64,000 nucleotides of DNA, taken from the NCBI RefSeq assembly GCF_000195335.1, contig NC_015387.1:1116001-1180000 (forward strand), read 5' to 3'. Source of the DNA: Marinithermus hydrothermalis DSM 14884. Lineage in GTDB: Bacteria > Deinococcota > Deinococci > Deinococcales > Marinithermaceae. A program made the translations under genes and the position numbers. Under the pieces are notes generated by a model. It did no database searches. It was not told the origin of the DNA and was given only the letters and a program-made list of their open reading frames with translations. This document shows positions 37,364 to 50,196 of the stretch, one piece after another. Within the stretch, counting starts at the first letter, position 1, and every line of letters begins with the position of its first letter.

Positions 37364-38442
37364 TGGAAGTGCGTCCGCGGCTCCTTACGCCCGGTCCGGT
37401 CGAGCTGCATCCCAAAGCCCGCGCGGCCCTCGTGGCCCCCCAGGTGCACCACCGCACGGCCGTGGCCCGGGAGCGGTTCACGCGCGCGCGGGCGCTGCTC
37501 GCCGAAGCGTTCCGCACCCAGGGCGAGGTGCTGATCCTCACGGGCAGCGGCACGGCCGCGATGGAAGCCCTCGCCACGAACCTGTTCGCGCCCGGGGAGC
37601 GGGTGTACGTCCCGGTCCTGGGAAAGTTCAGCGAGCGCTGGGCGGAGATCGCGAAAAGCGCGGGGCTTGAGGTGGTGCGGCGGGGCCTCGAGTGGGGGCG
37701 TGTCCTGGTCCCTGAATCGCTCGAGGCCGATCTCAGGGCCTACGGCCCGGTGAGCGGGGTGCTGCTTACCCACTCGGAGACCTCGACCGGAGCCCTGAAC
37801 GACGTGCGGGTGCTCGCGGAGGTGGTACGCCGGGTGCAGCCCCAGGCCCTCGTGGTGATCGACGCGGTGACGAGCCTGTTGGTGAGCCCGCTCGAGTTGG
37901 ACGCTTGGGGGATCGACGCCGCAGCGAGCGGCAGCCAAAAGGGCCTGATGTGCCCGCCGGGGCTGGCCTTCGCGGCCTTAGGCCCCCGGGCCTTGGCTCG
38001 CCTGAGGCCCCGCGGGTACTACCTGAACCTCGAGCGCGAGCTGAAGGCGCAGCGCACGGGGGAAAGCGCGTACACGCCCGCCATCAACCTGGTTTTGGCG
38101 GCCGAGGCGGTCTTGGAGGAGGTGGTGCCCCGCCTCGAGGCACACTTGGCCTTGAAGGCCGAGCAGCACGAGCGGTTGTACGCCTTGGGCGCAGAGCTGG
38201 GCCTAAAACCGGTTCCGGAGCGGCGCAGCGCGGCGACGGCGGCGTTTTGGCTGCCGGAAGGGGTGCGCTACCCGGAGGTGCGGGAGGCGTTCGCGCGTCG
38301 CGGCGCGGTGATCGCGGGCGGACAGGGGCCGTTGAAGGGACGGATCTTCCGAGTGTCGCTCATGGGGTATTTCGACCGTTACGATACGGAGGCCGTGCTG
38401 GCACTCGTGCGTGCGGCTCTCGTGGAGGTACTAAGGGCGTGA
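37363..38442 (+). CDS. Class V aminotransferase, candidate phosphoserine/serine-glyoxylate type
   Basis: 359-residue PLP enzyme of the alanine-glyoxylate/serine-glyoxylate aminotransferase group. N-terminal LLTPGPVELHPKARAA, TGSGTAAMEAL for PLP phosphate binding, VVIDAVTSLL with the PLP Asp, and the PLP lysine in GSQKGLMCPPGLAF. Direct coupling to serA (shared TGATG) suggests it performs the phosphohydroxypyruvate-to-phosphoserine step. This non-SerC solution is seen in some thermophiles, so the serine role is an inference from context. Confidence 0.88.
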   Translation: MEVRPRLLTPGPVELHPKARAALVAPQVHHRTAVARERFTRARALLAEAFRTQGEVLILTGSGTAAMEALATNLFAPGERVYVPVLGKFSERWAEIAKSAGLEVVRRGLEWGRVLVPESLEADLRAYGPVSGVLLTHSETSTGALNDVRVLAEVVRRVQPQALVVIDAVTSLLVSPLELDAWGIDAAASGSQKGLMCPPGLAFAALGPRALARLRPRGYYLNLERELKAQRTGESAYTPAINLVLAAEAVLEEVVPRLEAHLALKAEQHERLYALGAELGLKPVPERRSAATAAFWLPEGVRYPEVREAFARRGAVIAGGQGPLKGRIFRVSLMGYFDRYDTEAVLALVRAALVEVLRA

Positions 38443-38443
38443 G

Positions 38444-38812
38444 CTACTGCGCGCTTTCCAGGTCGGGGCGGAGCCGCGCGGCCTCGCGCAGGTAGACGTG
38501 CCGCACCTGGTCCTGCGCGGTCTGGGTGTTCCACAGGGCCAGGATGCGGATCACGCGCGGCAAAGCGCCTGGGACGGGCACCTCTTGCGCGGAAAGCAGC
38601 GGGACCCGGTGCATGCCCAGCTGCCGGGCGGCCTCGGCGGGGAAGGCGGAGGACAGGTCGGGCGTCACGGTGAAGATGATGGCGGCCAGCTCGTCATAGC
38701 TTTGGATGCCGTTCGCCTCGAGGATGGCCTTGAGGAGTTCGCGGGTTGCCGCATGGATGGCCTCCGGCGTGTCGTGCTCTACGGTGATCGCCCCTCGGAT
38801 GCCCCGTACCAT
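38444..38812 (-). CDS. aroH: Chorismate mutase, AroH class
   Basis: Converts chorismate to prephenate, the substrate of TyrA. 122 residues, trimeric AroH fold as in Bacillus subtilis. The N-terminal active-site Arg is in MVRGIRGAITVE. The catalytic Arg region is PVPGALPRVIRILALWNT. The C-terminus is REAARLRPDL. TAGAAT lies 9 nt upstream of the ATG. Convergent with the class V aminotransferase, with a single base between. Confidence 0.95.
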   Translation of the reverse strand: MVRGIRGAITVEHDTPEAIHAATRELLKAILEANGIQSYDELAAIIFTVTPDLSSAFPAEAARQLGMHRVPLLSAQEVPVPGALPRVIRILALWNTQTAQDQVRHVYLREAARLRPDLESAQ

Positions 38813-38871
38813 ATGTGAGGCATTCTAGGGCGGGGCCCGTGGCCGTGGCAAGGCTGGGGTAGCATGAAACC

Positions 38872-39564
38872 ATGCGGGTTCTTGCGGTGTTCAGCCACCC
38901 GGACGACGAGATCGGCTGCGCGGGCACCCTGGCCCTGCACGCGCGCCGCGGGGATGCGGTGATGCTCGTGTGGTTGACCTACGGCGAGCTCGCCAGCCAG
39001 TTCGGGGATCAACGCCCTGAGGAGGTGGCCCGGGTCCGGGAGGGGCACGGCCGGGATGTCGCGCGGCTGATCGGCGGCACGTACCGGTTTTTAGGCTTCC
39101 CGGACGCGGGGCTTACGGGAGGGCGCGAGGAAGCGCTGGCCGTGGCGCGGGTGATGGCGGAGTTTAAGCCGAACGCGGTGATCACCTGGGATCCCGAGGA
39201 CGTGCATCCGGACCACCGCGCGACCTACCAGGCGACGCTTTCCGCGTTGAAGTTGGTGCGTATCCCTAAGCTGGTCGGCAACGCTTACCGGGAGCCCATT
39301 CGCCTGTTCCACTATTACCGCTCTGAGGTGCGCCGCCCGGTGGTGAGCGTGGACATCACCCCGGTCATGGAGGTGGCCGAGTCGGTCTTCGAGTACTACC
39401 GGGCCTTCTACGGGTGGGCCTACACCCTCGAGGCCTTCCGCGCGCGGCGCGCTGTGATCGGAGCGGAGGCCGGGGTCAGGTACGCGGAGCGTTTTCAGGT
39501 GGTGGCGCCTCAGGCTCCGGCGCTTCCGTACCTGCCAGCACCAGGTGATCCGAGGCGCGAATGA
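38872..39564 (+). CDS. LmbE/PIG-L family N-deacetylase
   Basis: 230-residue zinc-dependent deacetylase. AVFSHPDDEIGCAGTLA carries the zinc His/Asp motif. The second His motif is DVHPDHRATYQA. Relatives include BshB (bacillithiol) and MshB (mycothiol). Deinococcus and Thermus make bacillithiol, so a BshB role is possible, but the substrate is unproven. TAGCAT lies 6 nt before the ATG. Its last 89 bp overlap the convergent ClC gene. Confidence 0.88.
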   Translation: MRVLAVFSHPDDEIGCAGTLALHARRGDAVMLVWLTYGELASQFGDQRPEEVARVREGHGRDVARLIGGTYRFLGFPDAGLTGGREEALAVARVMAEFKPNAVITWDPEDVHPDHRATYQATLSALKLVRIPKLVGNAYREPIRLFHYYRSEVRRPVVSVDITPVMEVAESVFEYYRAFYGWAYTLEAFRARRAVIGAEAGVRYAERFQVVAPQAPALPYLPAPGDPRRE

Positions 39565-40915
39565 CGAGGCTGGGGGTTGCAGGAATGCGCTCACCGGAAC
39601 GCAGCACGGCCTCGAGGGCGAACGGCAGCTCCGCCACCCGCTTCCCGGCGTACGGCGTGCCCTCGATCACCACCCCAGAATTGACGAGGGGGGGCGTGGG
39701 GTACGCGTACACGCTGGTGAGGGCGTAGGTGGTGAGTGCGGCGGGCAAGACCACCGGGAGGATCGCGTACCCTCCAAGCTCCGCGGCCAGCGCGATACCG
39801 GCGAGCGGAGCTCGAGCAATCCCCGCGATCATCGCGCCCATGCCCGCGAGCGCCGCGACCTCGGGCGCAGTGAACGCGAAGGGAAGGGCTCGAGCCATTA
39901 GGATGGCGAACAACCCCCCGACCACTAGGCTGGGGGTGAGCCGCTCGCCGTGCCCGCCGAGGCCAGCAGCAACCGCGGTCAGGGTTAGGACGCTGAGAAA
40001 CAGCGCGCCGAGAAAGGCCAGGCTCGGTACCGGCGTTGTGCCGAGCTGAACCCAGGCGAGGCCGCTCCCTAGAGCGAAGGGAAACACGAGCGCGCTGAGG
40101 GCGAGAATCCCCCCGATCGCGAAATGACGCAGCACGCGCCGTGTGGACCGAGAAAGCCCGTGCACGAACTGCGCGGCCAGCACCCACACGGTGCTCACCC
40201 CGGCGAGCGCCGCGCCGAGCAGCAACGCGGACGCGACGTCCCTAAAGTGGATGGGGTCCACGCGCAGCTCGAGCAGCGGCCCGTACCCGTGCACCGCGCC
40301 GTACACCGTAAACCCCGCGAGTGCGCCTACCAGTGCAGGGGCCAACGCGGCTAGCTCCAGCGCGAACCCCCGGTAAATCATCTCCGTCGCGAGCAGCGCG
40401 CCAGCTAGGGGAGCGTGAAACGCCGCAGCGAACCCCGCTGCAACCCCCGCGAATGGCAGCAACCACGGCCGGTCCTCCAGCCGGAACGCACGCCCGACCG
40501 CGGCGCCTACCCCGTACCCCAGGGCCGCCATGGGGCCTTCCCGCCCCAGCGGCGCGCCCGCGGAGAGCTCGATAAGGCTACCCAGCGCGTACCGCAGCTT
40601 CGCGGTGAGGGGGGTTGGACCGCCCTGGCGAAGCGCGGGGATCAACCAGAAAAACCCTCGGTTCTTCCCGATGAAGGCGGCTACAGCGAAGATTAGGGGA
40701 AGGAGCAGCACCAGCGCCCATGGTCGCGAGGTGCGAAACGCGAGGGGAAGCGCGCCTTCCCCAGGAATCCCGGCAGGCAAGAACCCCACCACCTCCCCCA
40801 GCAACACCCCCTGACCGACCCGCAAACCCCAGACCCAAACGGCGCCCAACCCTCCGGCCAGCGCACCGACCAGGGCGCTGTAGAGCAGGAGCGGGCCGAC
40901 CTGCGGGCGCGACAT
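39476..40915 (-). CDS. ClC-family anion transporter (second copy)
   Basis: 479 residues. Membrane core with the gating glutamate in PLGREGPMAALG, a probable proton glutamate in AGALLATEMIYRG, and the later segment GERLTPSLVVGG. About 70 C-terminal residues after the membrane core resemble a TrkA-C domain. The ATG at 40915 overlaps the amidohydrolase stop (TGATG), and an internal TAGAAT 7 nt upstream could also start a leaderless mRNA. The frame upstream of 40915 stays open for 1.5 kb but is not ClC sequence. Confidence 0.9.
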   Translation of the reverse strand: MSRPQVGPLLLYSALVGALAGGLGAVWVWGLRVGQGVLLGEVVGFLPAGIPGEGALPLAFRTSRPWALVLLLPLIFAVAAFIGKNRGFFWLIPALRQGGPTPLTAKLRYALGSLIELSAGAPLGREGPMAALGYGVGAAVGRAFRLEDRPWLLPFAGVAAGFAAAFHAPLAGALLATEMIYRGFALELAALAPALVGALAGFTVYGAVHGYGPLLELRVDPIHFRDVASALLLGAALAGVSTVWVLAAQFVHGLSRSTRRVLRHFAIGGILALSALVFPFALGSGLAWVQLGTTPVPSLAFLGALFLSVLTLTAVAAGLGGHGERLTPSLVVGGLFAILMARALPFAFTAPEVAALAGMGAMIAGIARAPLAGIALAAELGGYAILPVVLPAALTTYALTSVYAYPTPPLVNSGVVIEGTPYAGKRVAELPFALEAVLRSGERIPATPSLVIRASDHLVLAGTEAPEPEAPPPENAPRT

Positions 40916-42045
40916 CACCAGAATTCTACCTGCCGGACCGGAGTGCCTCGCACCAGCCTGGGCGCTGCGAGTCCCAAAGCGCGGTACCCGCCGCGCGTCA
41001 GCGCGCGAAAGACCCCCCGCGGTTCGAGCCCCGCCTCGAGCAACGCCTGAGCCTCTGCGCGTACGTCCAGGTCGGGGCTGCTCGCGCGGGAGTCCGTGCC
41101 AAGCGCAACCTCGACGCCGTACTTTCCGTACAACCCCCAGGGAAACCGCCCGACCTCGAGGCCCGCGTTGCTGCGGGGACAGCTCACGACCCGCACCCCC
41201 GCTTCCGCCAGGATGCGCACGTCTGCTTCCGTGACCTGCACCGCGTGGACCAGGGTGGGGCGGGCCTCGAGCACCCCCAGCTCCGCCAGGTAGGCCACCG
41301 GCGTCATGCCGGGGGCGGGGTGGGAAAGGCCCGTGACCTCCCTCAGGAACGCCGCGAGGGGGCCGGTGCCGCGCTGGAAGTACTCGAGCTCCGCCGGGCT
41401 TTCCGCGGCGTGGATCTGCATGGGGAGTCCCTCGAGGCGCGCGTACTCCGCGAGGCGTTTGAGGAGCGGAGCGCTCACGGTGTGCGGCGCGTGCGGGCTG
41501 AGCCCGACGCGCACCCCGCCGGGGCGTTCCAGGGCGCGCCAGCGCTCTATGCGCGCCCTCACTTCCCGGAACACCTCCGCGGCCTTCGTGGGGTCGGGGG
41601 CGATGACCTCCCAGTACGCCACCCCAGGCAGGGGGGATTCGGTGAGGAGCCAGCGCATCACCTCCTCGCGGGTCACGATGTCCCCGAAGGCCGCGGCGCG
41701 GTGGGATTGTAGCTCGGCCATGCCCCGTCGTGCGGCCTCGAGGCCGCGCGCGCCGCGGCGCGTGTGCTGGATCACGTGGCGGACAAACCCCACGTACGCC
41801 CCCTGGTACCGGGGAACGGCGGAGAGGTCGAGGTGCGTGTGGGCGTTGACCGGGGGGATCCCGAGGTAGCGGCCTTTGTGCTCGATGGGCGCGTCGGGGT
41901 AGGCCCGCCGGAGGTCCTGGAGAGGCCCCGTTTGGGCCACGTGCTCCCCTACGACCGCCACCCCTCCAGCGCGCATGGGCGCACCGAACCCGGTGTACAC
42001 GAGGTCCGCAGTCCAGATGTGAGCGCGCAGGTCGATCCGGGGCAT
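40915..42045 (-). CDS. Amidohydrolase, probable aminofutalosine deaminase
   Basis: 376-residue COG0402-type amidohydrolase. Metal ligands are visible as HxH in VNAHTHLDL, His in IHAAESPAE, His in LVHAVQVTE and Asp in LGTDSRAS. Its start overlaps the mqnC stop (TGATG). In Deinococcus and relatives, enzymes of this superfamily deaminate 6-amino-6-deoxyfutalosine before MqnB/MqnC. The coupling to mqnC supports that role, which is an inference. It is followed, again by TGATG, by the ClC gene. Confidence 0.82.
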   Translation of the reverse strand: MPRIDLRAHIWTADLVYTGFGAPMRAGGVAVVGEHVAQTGPLQDLRRAYPDAPIEHKGRYLGIPPVNAHTHLDLSAVPRYQGAYVGFVRHVIQHTRRGARGLEAARRGMAELQSHRAAAFGDIVTREEVMRWLLTESPLPGVAYWEVIAPDPTKAAEVFREVRARIERWRALERPGGVRVGLSPHAPHTVSAPLLKRLAEYARLEGLPMQIHAAESPAELEYFQRGTGPLAAFLREVTGLSHPAPGMTPVAYLAELGVLEARPTLVHAVQVTEADVRILAEAGVRVVSCPRSNAGLEVGRFPWGLYGKYGVEVALGTDSRASSPDLDVRAEAQALLEAGLEPRGVFRALTRGGYRALGLAAPRLVRGTPVRQVEFW

Positions 42046-43163
42046 CAGGCCATCGGCAGCTCGGTGGGTTCGGGTTCGACCTCCGGCCAGCGGATGATGT
42101 TGTAGTACACGTCGCGCTCGGCGGGCTTGAACCCGGCGTCCACGATGTGCCGGATGATCTGGCGTTCGGTCGCGTGGGTTCGGGTGTGCCCTCCTGCGGC
42201 GGAGACCACGTTCTCCTCGAGCATCGTGGATCCGAAGTCGTTCGCCCCATAGTACAGGGCGGCCTGCGCGACCTTGAACCCCAGGGTCGGCCAGGAGGCC
42301 TGGAGGTTGGGGATGTTGTCCAGAGTGAGCCGGGCGATGGCCAGCTGCTGGAGGTACTCGTGCGCGGTCGCGCCGGGGGCCTTGCCCTTGAGGCGGGTGT
42401 GCTCGGTCTGGAGGGTCCACACGGCGAAGGCCGCGAACCCCTGGCCGTATTGCTCGAGGGCCTTGTCCTGCTGGGCACGCAACTTGAGGAGGTGCTCGGC
42501 GCGTTGGGCAGGGGTCTCGCCGAGCCCGATCACCATCGTGGCGAGGGTGTAGAGCCCCAGGGACTGGGCGGCGTCGATGATGCGGAACCAGTCCTGCGTG
42601 CGGATGCGGGCCGGAGCCACCTTGGTGCGCACCTCATCCACCAGGATCTCCGCGCCCGCGCCGGGCATACCGTCAAGCCCAGCCTCCTTAAGCTCTGCGA
42701 GCAGCTCGAGGGCGGGTCGGCCGGTGAGCTTCTCGAGGCCCAGGATCTCCTCGGGGCTGAAGGCGTCGATGCGGACGTCGGGGTGCTCGCGCTTGAGGTA
42801 GCGCAGCATCTCCAGGTACCACTCGAACGGCAGCTCGGGGTTCACGCCGCCCTGCATCAGGATGCGGCGGCCCCCGACGGCCTTGAGCTCCTCGATCTTT
42901 TGGGAGATCTCCTCGTAGGAGAGCGTGTAGGCGTCCTGCTGGCGGCGGGTGCGGTAGAAGGCGCAGAAGCTACACGCGACCGTGCAGATGTTGGTGTAGT
43001 TGATGTTCCGGTCGATCAGGTAGGTGACGACCTCAGGGTTGCTTTTCCGTAACCGGACCTCGTGCGCAGCGGCCGCCACCTCGGAGAGCGGCAGCTGGTA
43101 GAGGGCCTCGACCTCGCGGGGTTCTAGACGCGCGCCGCTTACGGCCTTCTCCAGGACGTCCAT
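42045..43163 (-). CDS. mqnC: Cyclic dehypoxanthinyl futalosine synthase (radical SAM)
   Basis: 372-residue radical-SAM enzyme of the futalosine menaquinone pathway. The [4Fe-4S] motif is CTVACSFCAF (C-x3-C-x2-C), preceded by DRNINYTNI. SYEEISQKIEEL, RILMQGGVNPELP and PGAGAEILVDEVR are further family blocks. MqnC and MqnE are related; the CSFCAFYR context and C-terminal PAERDVYYNIIRW favour MqnC. TAGGAT (43170-43175) is 6 nt before the ATG: leaderless. Confidence 0.93.
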   Translation of the reverse strand: MDVLEKAVSGARLEPREVEALYQLPLSEVAAAAHEVRLRKSNPEVVTYLIDRNINYTNICTVACSFCAFYRTRRQQDAYTLSYEEISQKIEELKAVGGRRILMQGGVNPELPFEWYLEMLRYLKREHPDVRIDAFSPEEILGLEKLTGRPALELLAELKEAGLDGMPGAGAEILVDEVRTKVAPARIRTQDWFRIIDAAQSLGLYTLATMVIGLGETPAQRAEHLLKLRAQQDKALEQYGQGFAAFAVWTLQTEHTRLKGKAPGATAHEYLQQLAIARLTLDNIPNLQASWPTLGFKVAQAALYYGANDFGSTMLEENVVSAAGGHTRTHATERQIIRHIVDAGFKPAERDVYYNIIRWPEVEPEPTELPMA

Positions 43164-43200
43164 GCCCTCATCCTACACGCTCAAGACCTAAAATGGGCGT

Positions 43201-43686
43201 ATGGAACTGAAACTGGTGCCGATCGAGAAGCCGGAAGCGGTCAACGTGATCCTGGGGCAGGCGCACTTCATCAAGACCGTGGAGGATCTGCACGAGGCGA
43301 TGGTGAACGCCGTGCCGGGCATTAAGTTCGGCCTGGCCTTTTGCGAGGCTTCGCAGGAGCGGCTCGTGCGCAAAAGCGGAACCGACCCGGAGCTCGTCGA
43401 GCTCGCGGTCAAGAATGCGCTCGCGGTGGGGGCAGGGCACTTTTTCATCATCGTGCTGGGGGAGGGCGTCTTCCCCATCAACGTGCTCCACGCGGTCAAG
43501 GCCTGCCCGGAGGTGGTGCGGATCTTCGCGGCGACAGCCAACCCCGTGCAGGTCGTGGTCCTCGAGGCGGGCGAGCAGCGCGGCGTGCTCGGCGTGCTGG
43601 ACGGGTTCAAGCCCCTCGGGGTGGAGGACGAAGCGCACGTCGAGGCGCGCAAGGCGTTGCTGCGGCGGTTTGGCTACAAGCTCTAA
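43201..43686 (+). CDS. Adenosine-specific kinase family protein (PF04008)
   Basis: 161 residues matching the small archaeal/thermophile family once studied as an adenosine-specific kinase. NVILGQAHFIKTVEDLHEAM, GIKFGLAFCEAS, FPINVLHAVKACPEV and FAATANPVQVVV are strongly conserved. The biological role is poorly known. TAAAAT (43189-43194) lies 6 nt before the ATG. It shares a 37-bp divergent region with mqnC, where both genes use leaderless-type promoters. Confidence 0.88.
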   Translation: MELKLVPIEKPEAVNVILGQAHFIKTVEDLHEAMVNAVPGIKFGLAFCEASQERLVRKSGTDPELVELAVKNALAVGAGHFFIIVLGEGVFPINVLHAVKACPEVVRIFAATANPVQVVVLEAGEQRGVLGVLDGFKPLGVEDEAHVEARKALLRRFGYKL

Positions 43687-43725
43687 GCCCGTTTGGTGCG
43701 TACCGGCCGTGTATGATGGCCGTGT

Positions 43726-44879
<1,154 letters not shown>

Positions 44880-44899
44880 TCCTTTATACTACTTTCGAA

Positions 44900-45628
44900 A
44901 TGGACATGATTCAGGTAGATGGTTTAAGCAAGCGCTACGGCGGGAAGTACGTCGTAGACCAACTGCATTTCGAGGTGCCCCAGGGCGAGGTGTTCGGCCT
45001 GTTGGGCCCGAACGGAGCGGGGAAGACGACCACGCTGCGCATGCTGGCCACCTTGATCCGGCCCACCGCGGGCACCGCGCGCGTGGGTGGGGTGGATATC
45101 CGCCAGCGCCCCCTGGAGGTCCGCCGCAACCTGGGGATCGTCAACGGCGGCATGGGACTGTACGAGCGCATGACCGGGGAGGAGATCCTGCGCTTTTTCG
45201 CTCGTTTTTATGGGATCGAGGGCCCGGAGTTCAAGCGGCGGCTGGCCTGGGTGGACGACCTGCTCGAGATGGGCGACCTCCTCAAAAAACAGGTGCGTGA
45301 GATGTCCTCCGGCATGCAGCAAAAACTCATCATCGCCCGGGCCGTGCTGCACGAACCACCCGTGCTGCTTCTCGACGAAGCCACCGCGGGCCTGGATGTC
45401 TTCGCTCGGCGCGCCCTCCTTGATTTCGTCGCGCATTACCGCACGATGGGGCACACCATCATCTACTCCACCCACGTCATGGCGGAGGCGGAGGAGGTCT
45501 GCGACCGCGTGGGGTTCCTACACCAAGGCAAGCTCTTGTTCATCGGCCGGATCGAGGAGGCGCTTCAACGCTACAACACCCCGAATCTCGAGCGCGCCTT
45601 CATCCGGGCCGTGCGGGGGGCGGCATGA
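44900..45628 (+). CDS. ABC-2 exporter ATPase (NatA-like)
   Basis: 242 residues. Walker A GPNGAGKTTTLR, ABC signature MSSGMQQK and Walker B VLLLDEATAGLD are intact. It pairs with the permease that starts inside its stop (ATGA overlap). This arrangement resembles the NatAB sodium exporter, but the substrate is unproven. A -10 TATACT (44885-44890) lies 9 nt before the first ATG. The next ATG (44906) is also possible. Confidence 0.9.
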   Translation: MDMIQVDGLSKRYGGKYVVDQLHFEVPQGEVFGLLGPNGAGKTTTLRMLATLIRPTAGTARVGGVDIRQRPLEVRRNLGIVNGGMGLYERMTGEEILRFFARFYGIEGPEFKRRLAWVDDLLEMGDLLKKQVREMSSGMQQKLIIARAVLHEPPVLLLDEATAGLDVFARRALLDFVAHYRTMGHTIIYSTHVMAEAEEVCDRVGFLHQGKLLFIGRIEEALQRYNTPNLERAFIRAVRGAA

Positions 45629-46803
45629 AGTTCGCGCTTTGGGTGGCCTGGAAGGAGCTGTCGAACCTCGTGCGGGACCGGCGCGCTTTGTTCGGCAACC
45701 TGGTCCTGCCGATCCTCCTGATGCCCTTGTTCATGTACGGCCCTACCGCCCTGATCGGCAACCTCGCCGGACAGGCCGAGGCGGAGGTGCAGCGGGTGGG
45801 GGTGATCGGGGTCGACGAGGCGCTGGTGGCCAAGCTGCGGGAGGCCCACCTCGAGCCGGTCTCCGTCGCGGACCCGGTAGAGGCGGTCCAGGAGGCGCGC
45901 GTGGAGGTCGCGTTGGTCCATAGCGACGGGGAGTACGTGATCTACGCGCGCCTTTCCGGCAGCCAGCTCAAAAGCCAGGTGGTCGTGGCCAAGGTCCGCG
46001 CGGTTCTGGAGGAACGCAAGAACGCCCTTATCCTCGAACGGCTCCAGGCGGCCGGCCTGGACCCGTCGGTGCTGCGCCCGTTCTCGGTGCGCCTCGAGGA
46101 CGCCTCCAAGCCCGCCGAGCAGGCGGCGGGATTCTTGGGCTTCCTGATCCCCATGTTCTTGCTGATCTTCATCCTGCAGGGTGGGCAGCCCCTCGCGATC
46201 GACGCGACCGCCGGGGAGAAGGAAAAGGGCACCTTGGAGGTGCTGCTCTCGGCGCCGGTGGACCTCAAGCATCTCGTGTTCGGCAAGTTCCTCGCGACGC
46301 ACGTGATGGCGGTGGGCGCGACCCTGAGCGGCCTGCTGGGCCTCATCCTGGGGGGACAGTTAATGCGCCGGGTGCTCCCGGAAGCCTTCACGTTGGAAGG
46401 CTCGGAGATGATGGGAGGCGCGCTCGCTTTAGGAGCGGGGACGTACCTGGCGCTTTTGGTGACCGGGGTGTTGTTCGCGGGGTTGCTGGTCTCGGTGCAG
46501 CTCACGCTCGCGCTGTACGCGCGGAGCTACAAGGAAGCCCAGGCGTACATGGCGCCCCTGTACTTCATGCTGATCATCCCGGTGATGTTCCTGACCTTCT
46601 CCTCGGAGTTCCTCCGCGTGGGGGACGGCCTGTACCTGGTGCCCCTCGTGAACACCTTCCTCTTAATCGACGGTTTAATCAAAGGCGCGGCGGAACCTAT
46701 CCAGATACTGTTAACCTGGGCGAGCACCGCCGCCTACGCCCTTTTAGCCCTGGGGGTGGCGTACTACAGTTTCCAGCGCGAGGAGGTGATTTTCCGCAAC
46801 TAG
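45625..46803 (+). CDS. ABC-2 exporter permease (NatB-like)
   Basis: 392 residues: one N-terminal membrane span (about 25-45), a large external domain (about 50-170), then about five spans in the C-terminal half. This is the NatB/ABC2_membrane_3 layout. ATAGEKEKGTLEVLLSAPV is the conserved coupling region. Co-translated with the ATPase. The metG leader promoter overlaps its last codons and stop. Confidence 0.88.
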   Translation: MKFALWVAWKELSNLVRDRRALFGNLVLPILLMPLFMYGPTALIGNLAGQAEAEVQRVGVIGVDEALVAKLREAHLEPVSVADPVEAVQEARVEVALVHSDGEYVIYARLSGSQLKSQVVVAKVRAVLEERKNALILERLQAAGLDPSVLRPFSVRLEDASKPAEQAAGFLGFLIPMFLLIFILQGGQPLAIDATAGEKEKGTLEVLLSAPVDLKHLVFGKFLATHVMAVGATLSGLLGLILGGQLMRRVLPEAFTLEGSEMMGGALALGAGTYLALLVTGVLFAGLLVSVQLTLALYARSYKEAQAYMAPLYFMLIIPVMFLTFSSEFLRVGDGLYLVPLVNTFLLIDGLIKGAAEPIQILLTWASTAAYALLALGVAYYSFQREEVIFRN

Positions 46804-46808
46804 GGCGC

Positions 46809-46838
46809 TTGCGAAGCGGAAACGGCTTCCGCTAGGAT
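46809..46838 (+). promoter_or_regulatory. metG leader promoter
   Basis: -35 TTGCGA (46809-46814), 18-bp spacer, -10 TAGGAT (46833-46838). Seven bases downstream is the A of the leader ATG (46845), so the transcript should begin with AUG. Confidence 0.65.
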
Positions 46839-46844
46839 AGGAAC

Positions 46845-46876
46845 ATGACGCTGGGCGCGCGAATGATGGAGTTCCC

Positions 46877-46889
<13 letters not shown>
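46845..46889 (+). CDS. Met-rich leader peptide of metG
   Basis: 14-codon ORF encoding MTLGARMMEFPRGG. Tandem Met codons (46863-46868) come 9 nt before the first arm of a hairpin. The TAA stop (46887-46889) lies inside that hairpin's ascending arm. Tandem Met codons ahead of methionyl-tRNA synthetase, with competing hairpins and a terminator before the gene, fit a classic attenuator. A ribosome stalled for Met-tRNA would leave the first hairpin free. One that reaches the stop would disrupt it. Leaderless start by promoter position. Expression is not demonstrated. Confidence 0.7.
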
Positions 46890-48845
<1,956 letters not shown>

Positions 48846-48870
48846 CGCCCCGGAAAAAGGGCGCGCGGAT

Positions 48871-50182
<1,312 letters not shown>

Positions 50183-50196
<14 letters not shown>

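Noticed and set aside
40916-42478. Open frame continuing 1.5 kb upstream of the second ClC gene, giving an apparent 1000-residue protein
   Set aside because: The extension is Arg/Pro/Ser-rich shadow translation of the amidohydrolase gene. The ClC homology starts at 40915, where TGATG coupling and a TAGAAT box give a real start.
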